This document shows, piece after piece, positions 51,306 through 61,015 of a stretch of 64,000 nucleotides of DNA. The DNA lies in assembly GCA_021234155.1 (NCBI GenBank), contig JAJEKV010000144.1, positions 62,001 to 126,000 of the forward strand, in the 5' to 3' direction. Position numbers and translations under genes: made by a program. The DNA comes from Isoetes taiwanensis. Taxonomy: Eukaryota > Streptophyta > Lycopodiopsida > Isoetales > Isoetaceae. Position 1 is the first letter of the stretch; the number at the start of each line of letters is the position of its first letter. Under the pieces are notes generated by a model. The model saw nothing but the letters and a program-made list of their open reading frames with translations, had not been told where the DNA came from and did not search any database.

Positions 51306-54197
51306 ATGCCTCTTTTAAAAGAGGCAGTTGGCCATTTACATCATAAGCAGCATACTGTGGCCGATATTTTGCCACTATTGCAGGGCTGCAGAAGGAAAAG
51401 GAACTTAAATTATGCAAATCACATTGCAAACATTTGCAATAATGGGTTGGAAGCAGAGTTATTGGTGGGAAACTATGTTGTGCCTATGTTTGTAGAGTGT
51501 GGCAGTATATCTGATGCACAACGAGCTTTTAACAGGTCATTCTATCACAATGAACATTCTTGGACATCTCTTATATCAGGTTACATCGAATCTGGACAGT
51601 ATCAGAATGCTTTCAACCTGTATTGGCGGATGCAAGAAGACAATATACATCCTAGTGGCTACACCCTTACAGCTTTATTGAGAGCCTGTGCAAAGGCAAA
51701 GGATCTTGAGAGAGGCTGGCGTCTTCACTTTGAAGTCAAAGAAAAGGGATATGGAAAGGATCCTTTTGTAGGGAACACTTTAGTCCACATGTATGCTAAA
51801 TGTGGTTCACTCCCCGAAGCCCAGGAAGTCTTTGACCACCTGCCGTCTCGTGATGTTGTAACATGGACAGCTCTTATTTCAGGATATTCCGAATACGGTT
51901 CTGCTCAGGAAGTGCTTAAGTGCTTTGAGCAGATGCAACAGGATGGTGTGCATCCAGATGCGATTGCATTAGCTTGTAGCTTGAAAGGTTGTGGAACCAT
52001 TGCCTCTATGGAACAAGGAAGGAGAATACACACTAAAATTTTAGATATGGGATTTGAAGTTGATGTTTCCGTTGGCAACACACTTGTTGGTATGTATGCA
52101 AAATGTGGTGCACTTGCGGAAGCAAAAGAAGTGTTTGACAAGCTGCCAGTCCGGGATACTGTATCATGGACTGCATTAATTGCTGGATATTCAGAACATG
52201 GATATGGCGTGGAAGCATTAATATGTTTTAGTCAAATGCAACAGGAGGGCATAGCTCCAGATGCTGTGACCTTTGTCTGCAGCTTAAAAGCTTGTGCCAA
52301 CATTGGTGATATAGATAAGGGACGAATAATACACAGTCAAATTGAAGAAAAAGGTCTAGAAAGAGATCTTTCTGTTGCCAATAGTCTGATTGACATGTAT
52401 GCCAAATGTGGCTTCCCTCAAGAGGCACAGCAAGTTTTTGACAAGCTCCTAGTTCGAGATGTTGTGTCTTGGACTGCTTTAATAGCAGGCTATGCGGAAA
52501 ATGGACATGGTTTTGAAGCCTTAAAATGTCTTGAAGAGATGCAATTAAAGGGCATGCCACCAGATCCTGTCACCTTCATTTGTAGCTTGAAAGCTTGTAG
52601 CAGCATCGGATGTCTAGCCAAGGGCCGAGAAATACACATAAGCATTGTGCAAAAGGGATTTGTAGAAAACATTGTCATTGGCAATGCATTGGTTGATATG
52701 TATGCCAAATGTCATTCATTTAAAGAAGCAGCTTTAGTTTTTGACAATCTCTCAGTTCGAGATGTTGTGTCCTGGACTACCCTAATCACATCATATGCGG
52801 AAAATGGATTTGGTTTGGAAGCACTAAAGTGCTACGAGCAGATGCAAGCAGAGGGCATAACTCCCAATGAATTTACACTCACTTGTATCTTGAAAGCTTG
52901 CGGTAGTTTAGGAGACATAGACAAGGGCCGAGAAACACACATGAAGATCTCATGCCAGGAATTTGGGAAAAGCTCTTATCTTGGTAGCAGTTTAGTTGAC
53001 ATGTACTTTAAATGTGGTTCGCTTGCAGACGCTCAAGAAGTCTTTGACAATCTTCCATTTCGAGATCTTGTGTCTTGGAATGCCTTAATTGCAGGTTATG
53101 CTGAATATGGATGTGGCCAGGATGTTCTTAAATATTTTGAACATATGCGACTGGAGGGTGTTGTTCCAGATGCTGTGACATATGTATGTGTATTGAAGGG
53201 CTGTGGCAGCATTGGTGCTATAGATAATGGCCGAGAAATACACAATGAAATTGTCCAAGCAGGATTTGGAAAAGATCTTTTTGTTGGGAATGCTTTGATC
53301 GACATGTATGCAAAATGTGGTTTACTTTTTGAGGCACGAAAGGTGTTTGATGCCCTTCCAGTTCATGATGTTGTGTCATGGAATATACTGATTGCTTCAT
53401 ACCTAGAACATGGACTTGGTCAAGAAGCATTGAGTTGCTACAAGAGAATGCTGCTGGAAGACATATCTCCAAATGCTGCTACATATGTTTGTATCTTGAA
53501 AAGTTGTTGTAGCGTAGGAGCAACGGACAGAGGCCAAGAAATTCACACTGAGATTACAAAAAAGGGATTAGAATGCGATCCTTTTGTTGGAACAACGTTG
53601 GTCGATATGTATGTAAAAGGTGGCTTGCTTCAAAAGGCACAAGAGGTCTTTGACAAACTGCCATTTCAAGATATTGTAGCATGGAATGCAATGATAAGGG
53701 GATATGGCTTGAATCATGAACCCAACATGGCTATACAATGTTTTGAGGCCATGCGGAGATCGGGTGTAATGCCGGATGCTATTACTTTCAAATGTCTTCT
53801 TGCAGCATGCAGCCGTGCTAGTTTGGTAGAAAAAGGTTTGGAGTATATGAAGTTGATGGTAGAAGAATATAGCACTACACCCATGTCAGCGCACTATATT
53901 TGTATGGTTGATCTTCTTGCCCGATCGGGTCATTTACATGGGGCAGAGAAGTTGCTTAAAACTGCATCATGCAATCCATCTAAAGAAGCATGGACATCTT
54001 TGCTTGGTGCATGTAAAACGTACGCGGAGGTTGAACTAGGTTTGAGATGCTTTGAGGAGCTACTTGAAATGAATCCAGAAAGTGCTACGCCCTATGCACT
54101 TCTGTCTAATATTTATACAAGTGCTAGCAGGTGGGACGATGCTAATAGAATAGAAGAGTTGAGGATGCATGCAAGGCCCTACAAATGCTTTGTTTGA
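51306..54197 (+). CDS. Long PLS-class pentatricopeptide repeat protein (963 aa)
   Basis: One uninterrupted exon. Eight P-L-S blocks recur about every 101 residues; S/L signature segments lie near residues 53, 154, 255, 356, 457, 558, 659 and 760 (e.g. VGNTLVHMYAKCG, VANSLIDMYAKCG, VGNALIDMYAKCG), each followed by a 'RDVVSWTALIAGY' segment. The C-terminus (LLGACKTYAEVELG, YALLSNIYTSASRWDDA) is an E-type extension that stops at residue 963 without E+ or DYW deaminase, so editing would need a partner in trans. PLS proteins bind organellar transcripts in a base-specific way. The ATG at 51306 is the first in frame before the repeats; the N-terminus has no obvious transit peptide, so an upstream exon or start is possible. 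Neighbouring blocks are very alike, implying internal block duplication. Confidence 0.93.
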   Translation: MPLLKEAVGHLHHKQHTVADILPLLQGCRRKRNLNYANHIANICNNGLEAELLVGNYVVPMFVECGSISDAQRAFNRSFYHNEHSWTSLISGYIESGQYQNAFNLYWRMQEDNIHPSGYTLTALLRACAKAKDLERGWRLHFEVKEKGYGKDPFVGNTLVHMYAKCGSLPEAQEVFDHLPSRDVVTWTALISGYSEYGSAQEVLKCFEQMQQDGVHPDAIALACSLKGCGTIASMEQGRRIHTKILDMGFEVDVSVGNTLVGMYAKCGALAEAKEVFDKLPVRDTVSWTALIAGYSEHGYGVEALICFSQMQQEGIAPDAVTFVCSLKACANIGDIDKGRIIHSQIEEKGLERDLSVANSLIDMYAKCGFPQEAQQVFDKLLVRDVVSWTALIAGYAENGHGFEALKCLEEMQLKGMPPDPVTFICSLKACSSIGCLAKGREIHISIVQKGFVENIVIGNALVDMYAKCHSFKEAALVFDNLSVRDVVSWTTLITSYAENGFGLEALKCYEQMQAEGITPNEFTLTCILKACGSLGDIDKGRETHMKISCQEFGKSSYLGSSLVDMYFKCGSLADAQEVFDNLPFRDLVSWNALIAGYAEYGCGQDVLKYFEHMRLEGVVPDAVTYVCVLKGCGSIGAIDNGREIHNEIVQAGFGKDLFVGNALIDMYAKCGLLFEARKVFDALPVHDVVSWNILIASYLEHGLGQEALSCYKRMLLEDISPNAATYVCILKSCCSVGATDRGQEIHTEITKKGLECDPFVGTTLVDMYVKGGLLQKAQEVFDKLPFQDIVAWNAMIRGYGLNHEPNMAIQCFEAMRRSGVMPDAITFKCLLAACSRASLVEKGLEYMKLMVEEYSTTPMSAHYICMVDLLARSGHLHGAEKLLKTASCNPSKEAWTSLLGACKTYAEVELGLRCFEELLEMNPESATPYALLSNIYTSASRWDDANRIEELRMHARPYKCFV

Positions 54198-54845
54198 GAC
54201 AATCTGAATTTCAATGCAAGTGGGATCCTCTTTGCATATTGCCAAATCTATATGCTGTATGATGAGGAAGCATTAGTTGGTCTTCTGAATGTTCAAAAAG
54301 ACAATCTGGATCTGAAACGTTTTCCGCAATGCAAGAACATCATAATCAGAGTAAACATGATATTCGTTTCTGTGGTACGAATTCCGATGCAGGGAAACAA
54401 GTTCTTCTAGGAAATTTACATTTATCCAACAGTGGCTATAACACAAGTCCAAGCTCTTTGGACGTGGATATAATACACAAAAGTGATATGAAAAGCAGGT
54501 CTCTACGACCGAAAACTTTAATTGGGTCAGTTGCCTGATTAGGTGTGATTAGATGACTGTATACATGTTCTACTGTGTGTGAAGAATTCACAGACAGTAG
54601 TCCATCCAAATCTGATATTATTCTTGTCTATGAGTCAAATGTCGTATGGAATTTTTAAACCATGAACATAGCATCACATCGAAGTCTTAATAAGCAAAAC
54701 CAACCTAGCGATGGATGTGTTGCTTGTCGACCACTATTTGGGTTTAGATCTTGACGATTAAATTTGTATTCTAGTTTGCTATGCAGTAAACGATATCTTC
54801 TGCCAAAAATCGTTATTGCCTTTGGAGCACATTTATATGGCGAGT
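54198..54845. other. 3' flank of the PPR gene
   Basis: No recognised gene; a 69-codon plus ORF (54329-54538) has no known domain. It probably includes the PPR 3' UTR. Confidence 0.35.
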
Positions 54846-54937
54846 TGTTGAAGATATTATCTAAATCCAATCATGGATCAGTGACGTGGATGCCAGCAGG
54901 GCAATCCTAAGGAAAAGCCATGGCAAATAGATATGAC
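54846..54937 (+). repeat. LTR-like fragment, copy 1
   Basis: Begins tgttgaagatatt and matches 55852-55944 over about 92 bp ('atggatcagt', 'aaggaaaagcca', 'ggcaaatagatat'). The TGTTG start and repeated nature suggest a copia-type LTR edge, but no coding region is attached. Confidence 0.55.
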
Positions 54938-55454
54938 GTTTCGGTTTTGTACCTCTTCATCTATTATATATGCAAGCCACGGCTGGGGTTTTTCCAGCCA
55001 GCCAGCCAGGTCAATTCATCTCCTTCATTTTCGTAATGTATCATGGCTTAGACGATATGAAGGATTTGTGGCTTTGTAAAGCAGCCCTGGGATCTCGTAT
55101 AGAGGAGAACAAGGCGCAGAAGATGAAGACCAAGAATCTCCATATTAGAAGTATTGTTTTTATCACTCCTTTCATTATTTATAGAGATCGAAATGCCTGC
55201 ATGCATGCTAGGATTGTGAATGGCCGAATTTCCATTGTATTTGCAGAATATGGTGGGTAATTTGCTTATTATTTCACTATTTCTTCATTTGTTTCCCTTG
55301 AGTAGTCTAGTTTCAAGAATGAAGCTGGAAGAAGCTCAGAAGACGCTTGTGCTTAGGAAGACGTCCAAAAACAAGATGCAGTTCAGAAGGAGGAATTGCA
55401 GAGCAAGGGGGAGCGAATAAGAAGACTCCTAAGACGCTTGATCGGATCTCAAAT

Positions 55455-55837
55455 AAGGAGCGCCGTATTCCTACTCCGGGATGTGGTAAACCCGGACACA
55501 TGTCCGGGTTACAACAGTTTTTGCATGTTTTTTCACTGATCTTGCTTGATCCGTGCTCAAATCATCTGCTCCCTTGATAGAATGAGTTTTTAGGGGTTGG
55601 CAAGGCGATTCCAATGGTGTTTGCACCGGATTAAACCGTTCAAGAAGCTGATTGCAAGCTCTATTCAAAGATCAGCATGCCAAAACACAGTCCCACGCTC
55701 AGTTCGCCGCGTGGTTATTTCGGCCAAAAAACAGTGGTTAGCTCGGACAAAAGTGTGGTAAGCTCGGACATATCAGTGGTTAACCCGGACATGTGTCCGG
55801 GTTTACCACATCCCGGAGTAGGAATACGGCGCTCCTT
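55455..55837. mobile_element. 383-bp inverted-repeat element with possible CAAAT target duplication
   Basis: The terminal inverted repeats are about 57 bp (55455-55512 and 55780-55837), starting AAGGAGCGCCGTATTCC. They are flanked by CAAAT at 55450-55454 and 55838-55842. The inner end of each arm contains its own small palindrome (CCCGGACA..TGTCCGGG). Left of the right arm, three ~21-bp units of 'gtggttagctcggac' type resemble the arm end. The superfamily is not assigned; a 5-bp duplication is unusual for common plant MITEs. Confidence 0.75.
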
Positions 55838-55851
55838 CAAATCAAGGGGTA

Positions 55852-55944
55852 GTGTTGAGGATATGATCTGAATCCAACCATGGATCAGTAACGTTGATGC
55901 CGGCAAGGCAATTCTAAGGAAAAGCCACGGCAAATAGATATAAT
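55852..55944 (+). repeat. LTR-like fragment, copy 2
   Basis: Starts tgttgaggatatgatctg, 10 bp after the inverted-repeat element, and matches 54846-54937 in order and orientation. The sequence to its right (to about 56200) could be the rest of an LTR, but only ~92 bp are shared. Confidence 0.55.
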
Positions 55945-56799
55945 AAACATGTGCCCCAGGTTGCCGTGCTAATACAAGTGCTTGTGTGTTTACTGGCTTT
56001 TAACGTAAATGCGTGCAACTTCCTAGTACACACACATGTTGATGTTGTAAGAGTAAATGGTTGCTCGACGTTGCCGAGCATAAATAGTTGTGTTAACTCG
56101 AATCACGCACGGACTTGAGTTGTTCAAATCAATCTTAAGAGTGTTCAAAATGGTTGGAGTTGCTTATGAATATTGGGATTGTGAGGTTGCCGAAATGGCA
56201 ATTGGCAAGGCACGGTTCCTGAGATGTTGCTAGATGCAAAGTAATCAAGGTTGTTAAGATGATACTAAGATGTGGGAGGTCTCACGCAAAGGTTGGGAAT
56301 AAAATTTTGATGCAATATTGTATATGTGATCGTATGAATACGAGATTTAAGCAGCTTATTGCTAAAAGGAGTTTAATCTAGTGAGTTTTTTTAAGAAATC
56401 TTTGTGTTTAATGGTTGAAAGAATGGATTTGTTTACATTGTGCAAAAGCTTGGTTATGCAAACTAGTTTCACCATTGGTGTGACATTGGGATAGATTCTA
56501 GGAAGAAGTAGAAAATGATGGGTCTCGACACGACATTCTAGGCCTGATTGATTCTTATGGATTTGCCTGTCTGCCTCCAATTATGGAGCAGGCATGAGAG
56601 GCCTTGGTATGAACCAAAGGTTAGCCAGTAAACAAAAGGTCAATCATCTAGTAAACCAACACCAAAACTTAAAGATCTCAATCCAGGCCTTCAGTCCAAA
56701 GCTCACCACCCAACCAGGCTCGCAAAAGCAAGAATCACTAAGATATGCCATGCACAATTTAGGTCAAGGAACGAGAAGGAAATTTCTAAGGTCAACCAT

Positions 56800-56865
56800 T
56801 AGAGCATCCGATAGGACGCTGCCTTGTGGCGTGACGTTAAAATTTCTTCTTCTTCTTCTTCTTAA
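56800..56865 (+). mobile_element. LINE-type 3' terminal motif with (TTC)n tail
   Basis: 'gtggcgtgacgttaaaa' at 56826-56842 resembles 'ccgtggacgttaaaa' of the other LINE ends and is followed by TTC repeats. The body upstream is not recognisable as coding. Confidence 0.45.
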
Positions 56866-57195
56866 GAAACAAAGATAGAGGTTCATGGAAGCTGATAAGA
56901 GGCAGTTGAAGGAGCAGAAGGAGATGGAGGAGGATCTAAATCCAATAAATGCAGCTCTTCCCCTTACATAGGGATCAAGGAGCCTTTTTAGGGTCTCAAC
57001 CTTTTCCAAGGTTCTATATATATCTGAATGGTTCAAGTTCTCATGCAACTATCTTATTCTTGCTTTTCGAGCCACTCCCTCGAGCACTGCCATATCAATT
57101 CCTCCGTTTCTCGAGATTGATCGTCCTCGATTAAAGAATTATATAGCAAATTAATATAATCAAATCCATGATTACAACTTGCACAATTAGGAAAT

Positions 57196-57380
57196 AGTCA
57201 AGTCTATGCCTTTACACTAAAAATTGCCGAGTCCAGCCCCTTAGGCTAAAAATTTTCAAGACCAACCCTTTAGGCTAAAATTTTTCAAGTCTAGATCTTT
57301 AGGCAAAATTTCCATAACCAAGTCCATCTAGAAATATTCAAGTCCAGCCCTTAAAAGCTAAAGTTACCAAGACTAACTAT
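57196..57380. repeat. ~31-bp minisatellite, about six degenerate units
   Basis: Units of the form 'aagtccagcccttaggctaa' plus an 'aaatttttc' spacer follow one another with 10-30% difference. Confidence 0.8.
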
Positions 57381-57816
57381 TATGCTGCAGTCATAATAGT
57401 TGTCTCAAAATTTTCATTGAGACATGCTTAGGAATAAAAAGGTTCAGAGTCAAAATAAATGCATCACAATTCCTTATCAAAGTTTTTGGCAAGCATGATA
57501 AAATTGGCAGAAGAACACCTTAGAATCCCTAAGGCAAATTATTACATATAATTTTTCTAGAACCAAAATCAAAGTAGTGAACCTAATGTATCTAAAGCTA
57601 TGCCTCTGACTTGAACTTTATGCATAAATTATCTATGAAGCTTATGCTTCAGTGGCTCCATTTACATCGTAACTTCGTTGTCCCGTCATTTGTCACAGGA
57701 TGATCCATATTACTTACTCAAATCACCCATTACCATAATAAATCACAATCTCAACTTACTTCATGTTAAAACTCCATTCTTCTTTCAAAAAAAATATCAA
57801 AATCTAAATTGCTTCT

Positions 57817-58720
57817 ATGCAAATAAGATTCTTAATACGCAGGCACCTTGCGTATTTCCATAAGGTTGACAGAATGGATGCACAACGTCTTCCTCCCCGG
57901 GCTCTGTTATTGGCACAAGGGCCACAACGTCTGAAGAGAGTGTGGCAGGAGCATTGTAGGGGATGGTTCGCAAGATGGTCCATAGACTATCAATGCATTA
58001 TGGATACGTCGGATATTGCGAAGCAGGAGCTGCATTTGAATGAGCGCCTTGCTGCCTCTCTGTGGGATGCGCCCACTCTTGCAAAGCCCAAAACAGAGCA
58101 CTACCACACGCAGGTCAATCCGTCGCTTGAACATGGCCCCCACTAGTATTTGAAGGCACACATCTCTACCAAGAAATGGAGAGCTATAGCTGCAATAAGG
58201 ACAGGGTCCCACCATCTCGAGGTGAGACAATTTGGGGAATGCGGATGGAGGCGGGGAATCCCCAAGCATGAGAGATTATGCAGTCTTTGTCACATGCAGA
58301 TAGTAGAAGATGAATACCATGCTCTACAGGAATGCCCAATATATGCACACATCCGAGCAGCTCATGCCGATCTCAGATGCTCTGAGATAGCAATTCATCA
58401 ACTGCTGGCTTCGCCAATGGTGGCACGTCTCGCATCCTACATTCTGCAAGTCTCCACCATTAGGGAGTTCCTCACAGCACAGGGAATTTGAGCGCCCAGA
58501 TAGGGCCTCTCAACGCCTACTACAAGGATTTTTCCTCCCACATGGGGGGTTTTTTCATCCCAGTAGTAGAGACACATTGTACAGGGTTTCTGTGGTTTTC
58601 TTTTGTGTTTGGAAACTTTCCACTATATTTGTATCACCGTCTCATAGGCCAGTTGGCCTCCGTGGACGTTAAAATATACTTTCTTCCTTCCTTCCTTCCT
58701 TCCTTCCTTCCTTCCTTCCT
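57817..58720 (+). mobile_element. 5'-truncated LINE 3' end with (TTCC)n tail
   Basis: The ORF from 57817 runs to a TAG at 58144-58146 and continues in the same frame from 58147 to 58491. The second half contains KKWRAIAAIRTGSHHLEV and a zinc-type LCSLCHMQIVEDEYHALQECP, the C-terminal cysteine motif (C-x2-C...H...C) of plant LINE ORF2 proteins. The reverse transcriptase domain is missing, as expected from 5' truncation. The 3' part holds the hairpin (58517-58569), the terminal 'gttggcctccgtggacgtt', then TTCC repeats (58680-58720). One stop separates the two halves, so it is inactive. Confidence 0.85.
58517..58569 (+). other. Structured hairpin element 4
   Basis: Outer arms ctactac (58517-58523) and gtagtag (58563-58569) pair perfectly; the inner part 'ggatttttcctccc' and 'ggggggttttttcatccc' is the most diverged of the four. 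Confidence 0.7.
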
Positions 58721-60641
58721 CTCCCCCTCCCCCCTTTTTTAAAGCCAGACTTATCAATGCTTTCGAGTTGTAATATCTATATCTTATCTATATCCAAAGA
58801 AATCTTAGATGAAGTTTTAAGGTTGGAAGCAGTTTTCCGCAAACTAGTCACTTTGACATCAAATAAAATGCGTACACACATGAAGAATGACTCGACCACC
58901 AAAACCCTTTTTCATAATCCAAACAATACATGCTATATTCTTCTAAAGGAATGGATCAAAGATATCCCAAGGCATCATTTCAGAAATACCCTAGAGGCAT
59001 CAAAATTCTTAAAACAGAATTTTTTTTTAGGACAGCATTAGGATTTGTGAGAGGAAATGCTGGCGACCTTCAAACCCTTTATTCTAGCTATGGCATGCAT
59101 GATCTAACATAACAGGTAGGGTATTCAATATTTTCGCTATGTCAGACAGATGTATGATCAAATCATAGGCCTGGCAAGCTCGCGCTAGAAGGATTTTCCT
59201 TTTTATATAGCAAAGTAAGCAAGGATTAACTATGTACAATACTGGATCGAGAATATCGCTTACCCGTCCAAAGATTGCTCTAGGCACCCTCATTCTTTGA
59301 CGAAACATTCTATCGATGCCCCACTATTAATATATTCTCGTAATAACCTCCACGCACTTGCACAAAAAAAAGCTCAAATCCTCCAGAAAATCCACCGTTG
59401 AGGAACTGGGGAACTCGAGAGCAATGAGTTCTTTTCTTTGCATGGGGAATTACTGAACAAAGTGCTATATCCTATGAGGATATAAACAGAAGATTCTTGA
59501 ACAAAAAGGGTATTGTAAATAAGTAGCTACATAGGAAGATTAAAAAAACAGGAGATTCTTGAATAAAAAAGGTATATCATAATGGGGGAGTTCGTAGAAA
59601 TAGGGGACTACAAGTGCACATTGAGGTATTTTCAAGAAAGGGGGATTGGGTCAGAAGGAAATTTGCAAATGGATTGGGGTATTTCCATGGCGAAATGAAG
59701 TAAAAGTGGACGGGGAGGGGGCATATAATGAGCATGGAAAGTGGAAGAGCGAGTCGCAAATGCCGAATTCGGCAAAACGACAATAGCTAATCTCAGCATA
59801 GCTAGACTACTCTTGGAAGGCATACCACTGTCACTGCATCGCTAGATCTGATCTGGTTGTGGGCGAATGAGTGGATTTGCATATATAAGGTAAAGTTATG
59901 TTTGCATAGAAGCTATCTATGTTGCTGTTTCATCGTAAGTGCAGTTTATTTTGTTGATCATTTTCTGCTTTTGTCGCATTAATGGAACTGAGTGATACTG
60001 CCATCACATGTTTTGCGAAAATAAGTAGTGGGAGCATCAATAGGTGCTTTTCTCAAGTGGTATGCTAGCAAGTGAATCATTAGCTTCTGCCATTTGGTTA
60101 GCTCTTTGAACTTCTAAAGGACTCGTTGGAGGAGATCATGGGTCAAGAATCTCTTACATACAGTTTCATGCTAGGAGGGTTATGGTTTTCGCCAAGTACA
60201 CAGCTTTTCCTGGTAACTTTAACATTATAGCAGTGCAATGTTTGCAAAAACTTCCAGCCAATAACTATAATTTCACCTACACTTGCGACAACTCGTAGAA
60301 GGCAGATTTATTAAATCTATAACTTTGTCGTTTACATGTTTGAAATTAGTTTTAACTTGATTCATTGTTTTACATCATATCTGATTGTAGCTGATGAAGA
60401 GTTTGGCAGGCGGATCCCATGTGCCTTTGTTGAACGAAAACTCCCAATTAGATGCTATGAAGCAACCGGATCAAGTAGAATTTTGTAGCAGATTTGTTTT
60501 TGTTTCTTGAAACTTAATCAATTTGTTTCTGAAATAATGAGAAATCTGATCAATTTGTTACTGAGGAAGAAAACTTTGATCAATTTGTTTCTTGAAATAA
60601 TGAGAAACATGGTATTATGAAATGTGGTATGAAGAATTAGG
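58721..60641. other. Spacer; tandem 'atcaatttgtttctgaaat' units near the right end
   Basis: No conserved gene. Between about 60515 and 60605 the word 'gatcaatttgtt' recurs three times with 'gaaataatgagaaa' between copies. Short ORFs elsewhere have no known domain. Confidence 0.4.
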
Positions 60642-60996
60642 TGTTAACCACCTAGTGGTTAACATTGTGCATGCACATGTTAGGTGCATGCACATGTTAG
60701 GTGTCAGTGGTGGCAGACTGACACTTGGCATGATTAGATTAACATAAGTGTAGGGATTAGATTTAGTTAGTGTACGGCTCAGATTTGCGGTCTACACTAT
60801 ATTAGACCGGAGCCTCTTCAGATGTACTCAGGTTTATCTCATATTTGGAGAGCCTCATTTGGCCACGTTCCCCTTCATTCTTTGTATATATTTCCTTGTC
60901 TTGTTCTTGTTTTGTGATCATGAGCATGGCAGCCTTGTAGCATCCGGCAGTCATGGACTGCTGCTGCAGGGTGCATGCCAAGAACTCAAACTAACA
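60642..60996 (+). repeat. 5' LTR (355 bp)
   Basis: Starts with the near-palindrome TTAACCACCTAGTGGTTAA just after TG, contains two copies of 'tgcatgcacatgttagg' and a hairpin TGTCAGT..ACTGACA, and ends 'aactcaaactaaca'. 'cttcattctttgtatatatt' could hold the promoter TATA element. Confidence 0.95.
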
Positions 60997-60997
60997 C

Positions 60998-61015
60998 TGG
61001 CGCCGTTATGCCGGG
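60998..61015 (+). promoter_or_regulatory. Primer-binding site, tRNA-Asp type
   Basis: TGGCGCCGTTATGCCGGG starts one base after the 5' LTR. It matches the tRNA-Asp complement TGGCGCCGTTGCCGGG used by Athila-like plant elements, with a two-base AT insertion. Confidence 0.8.
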
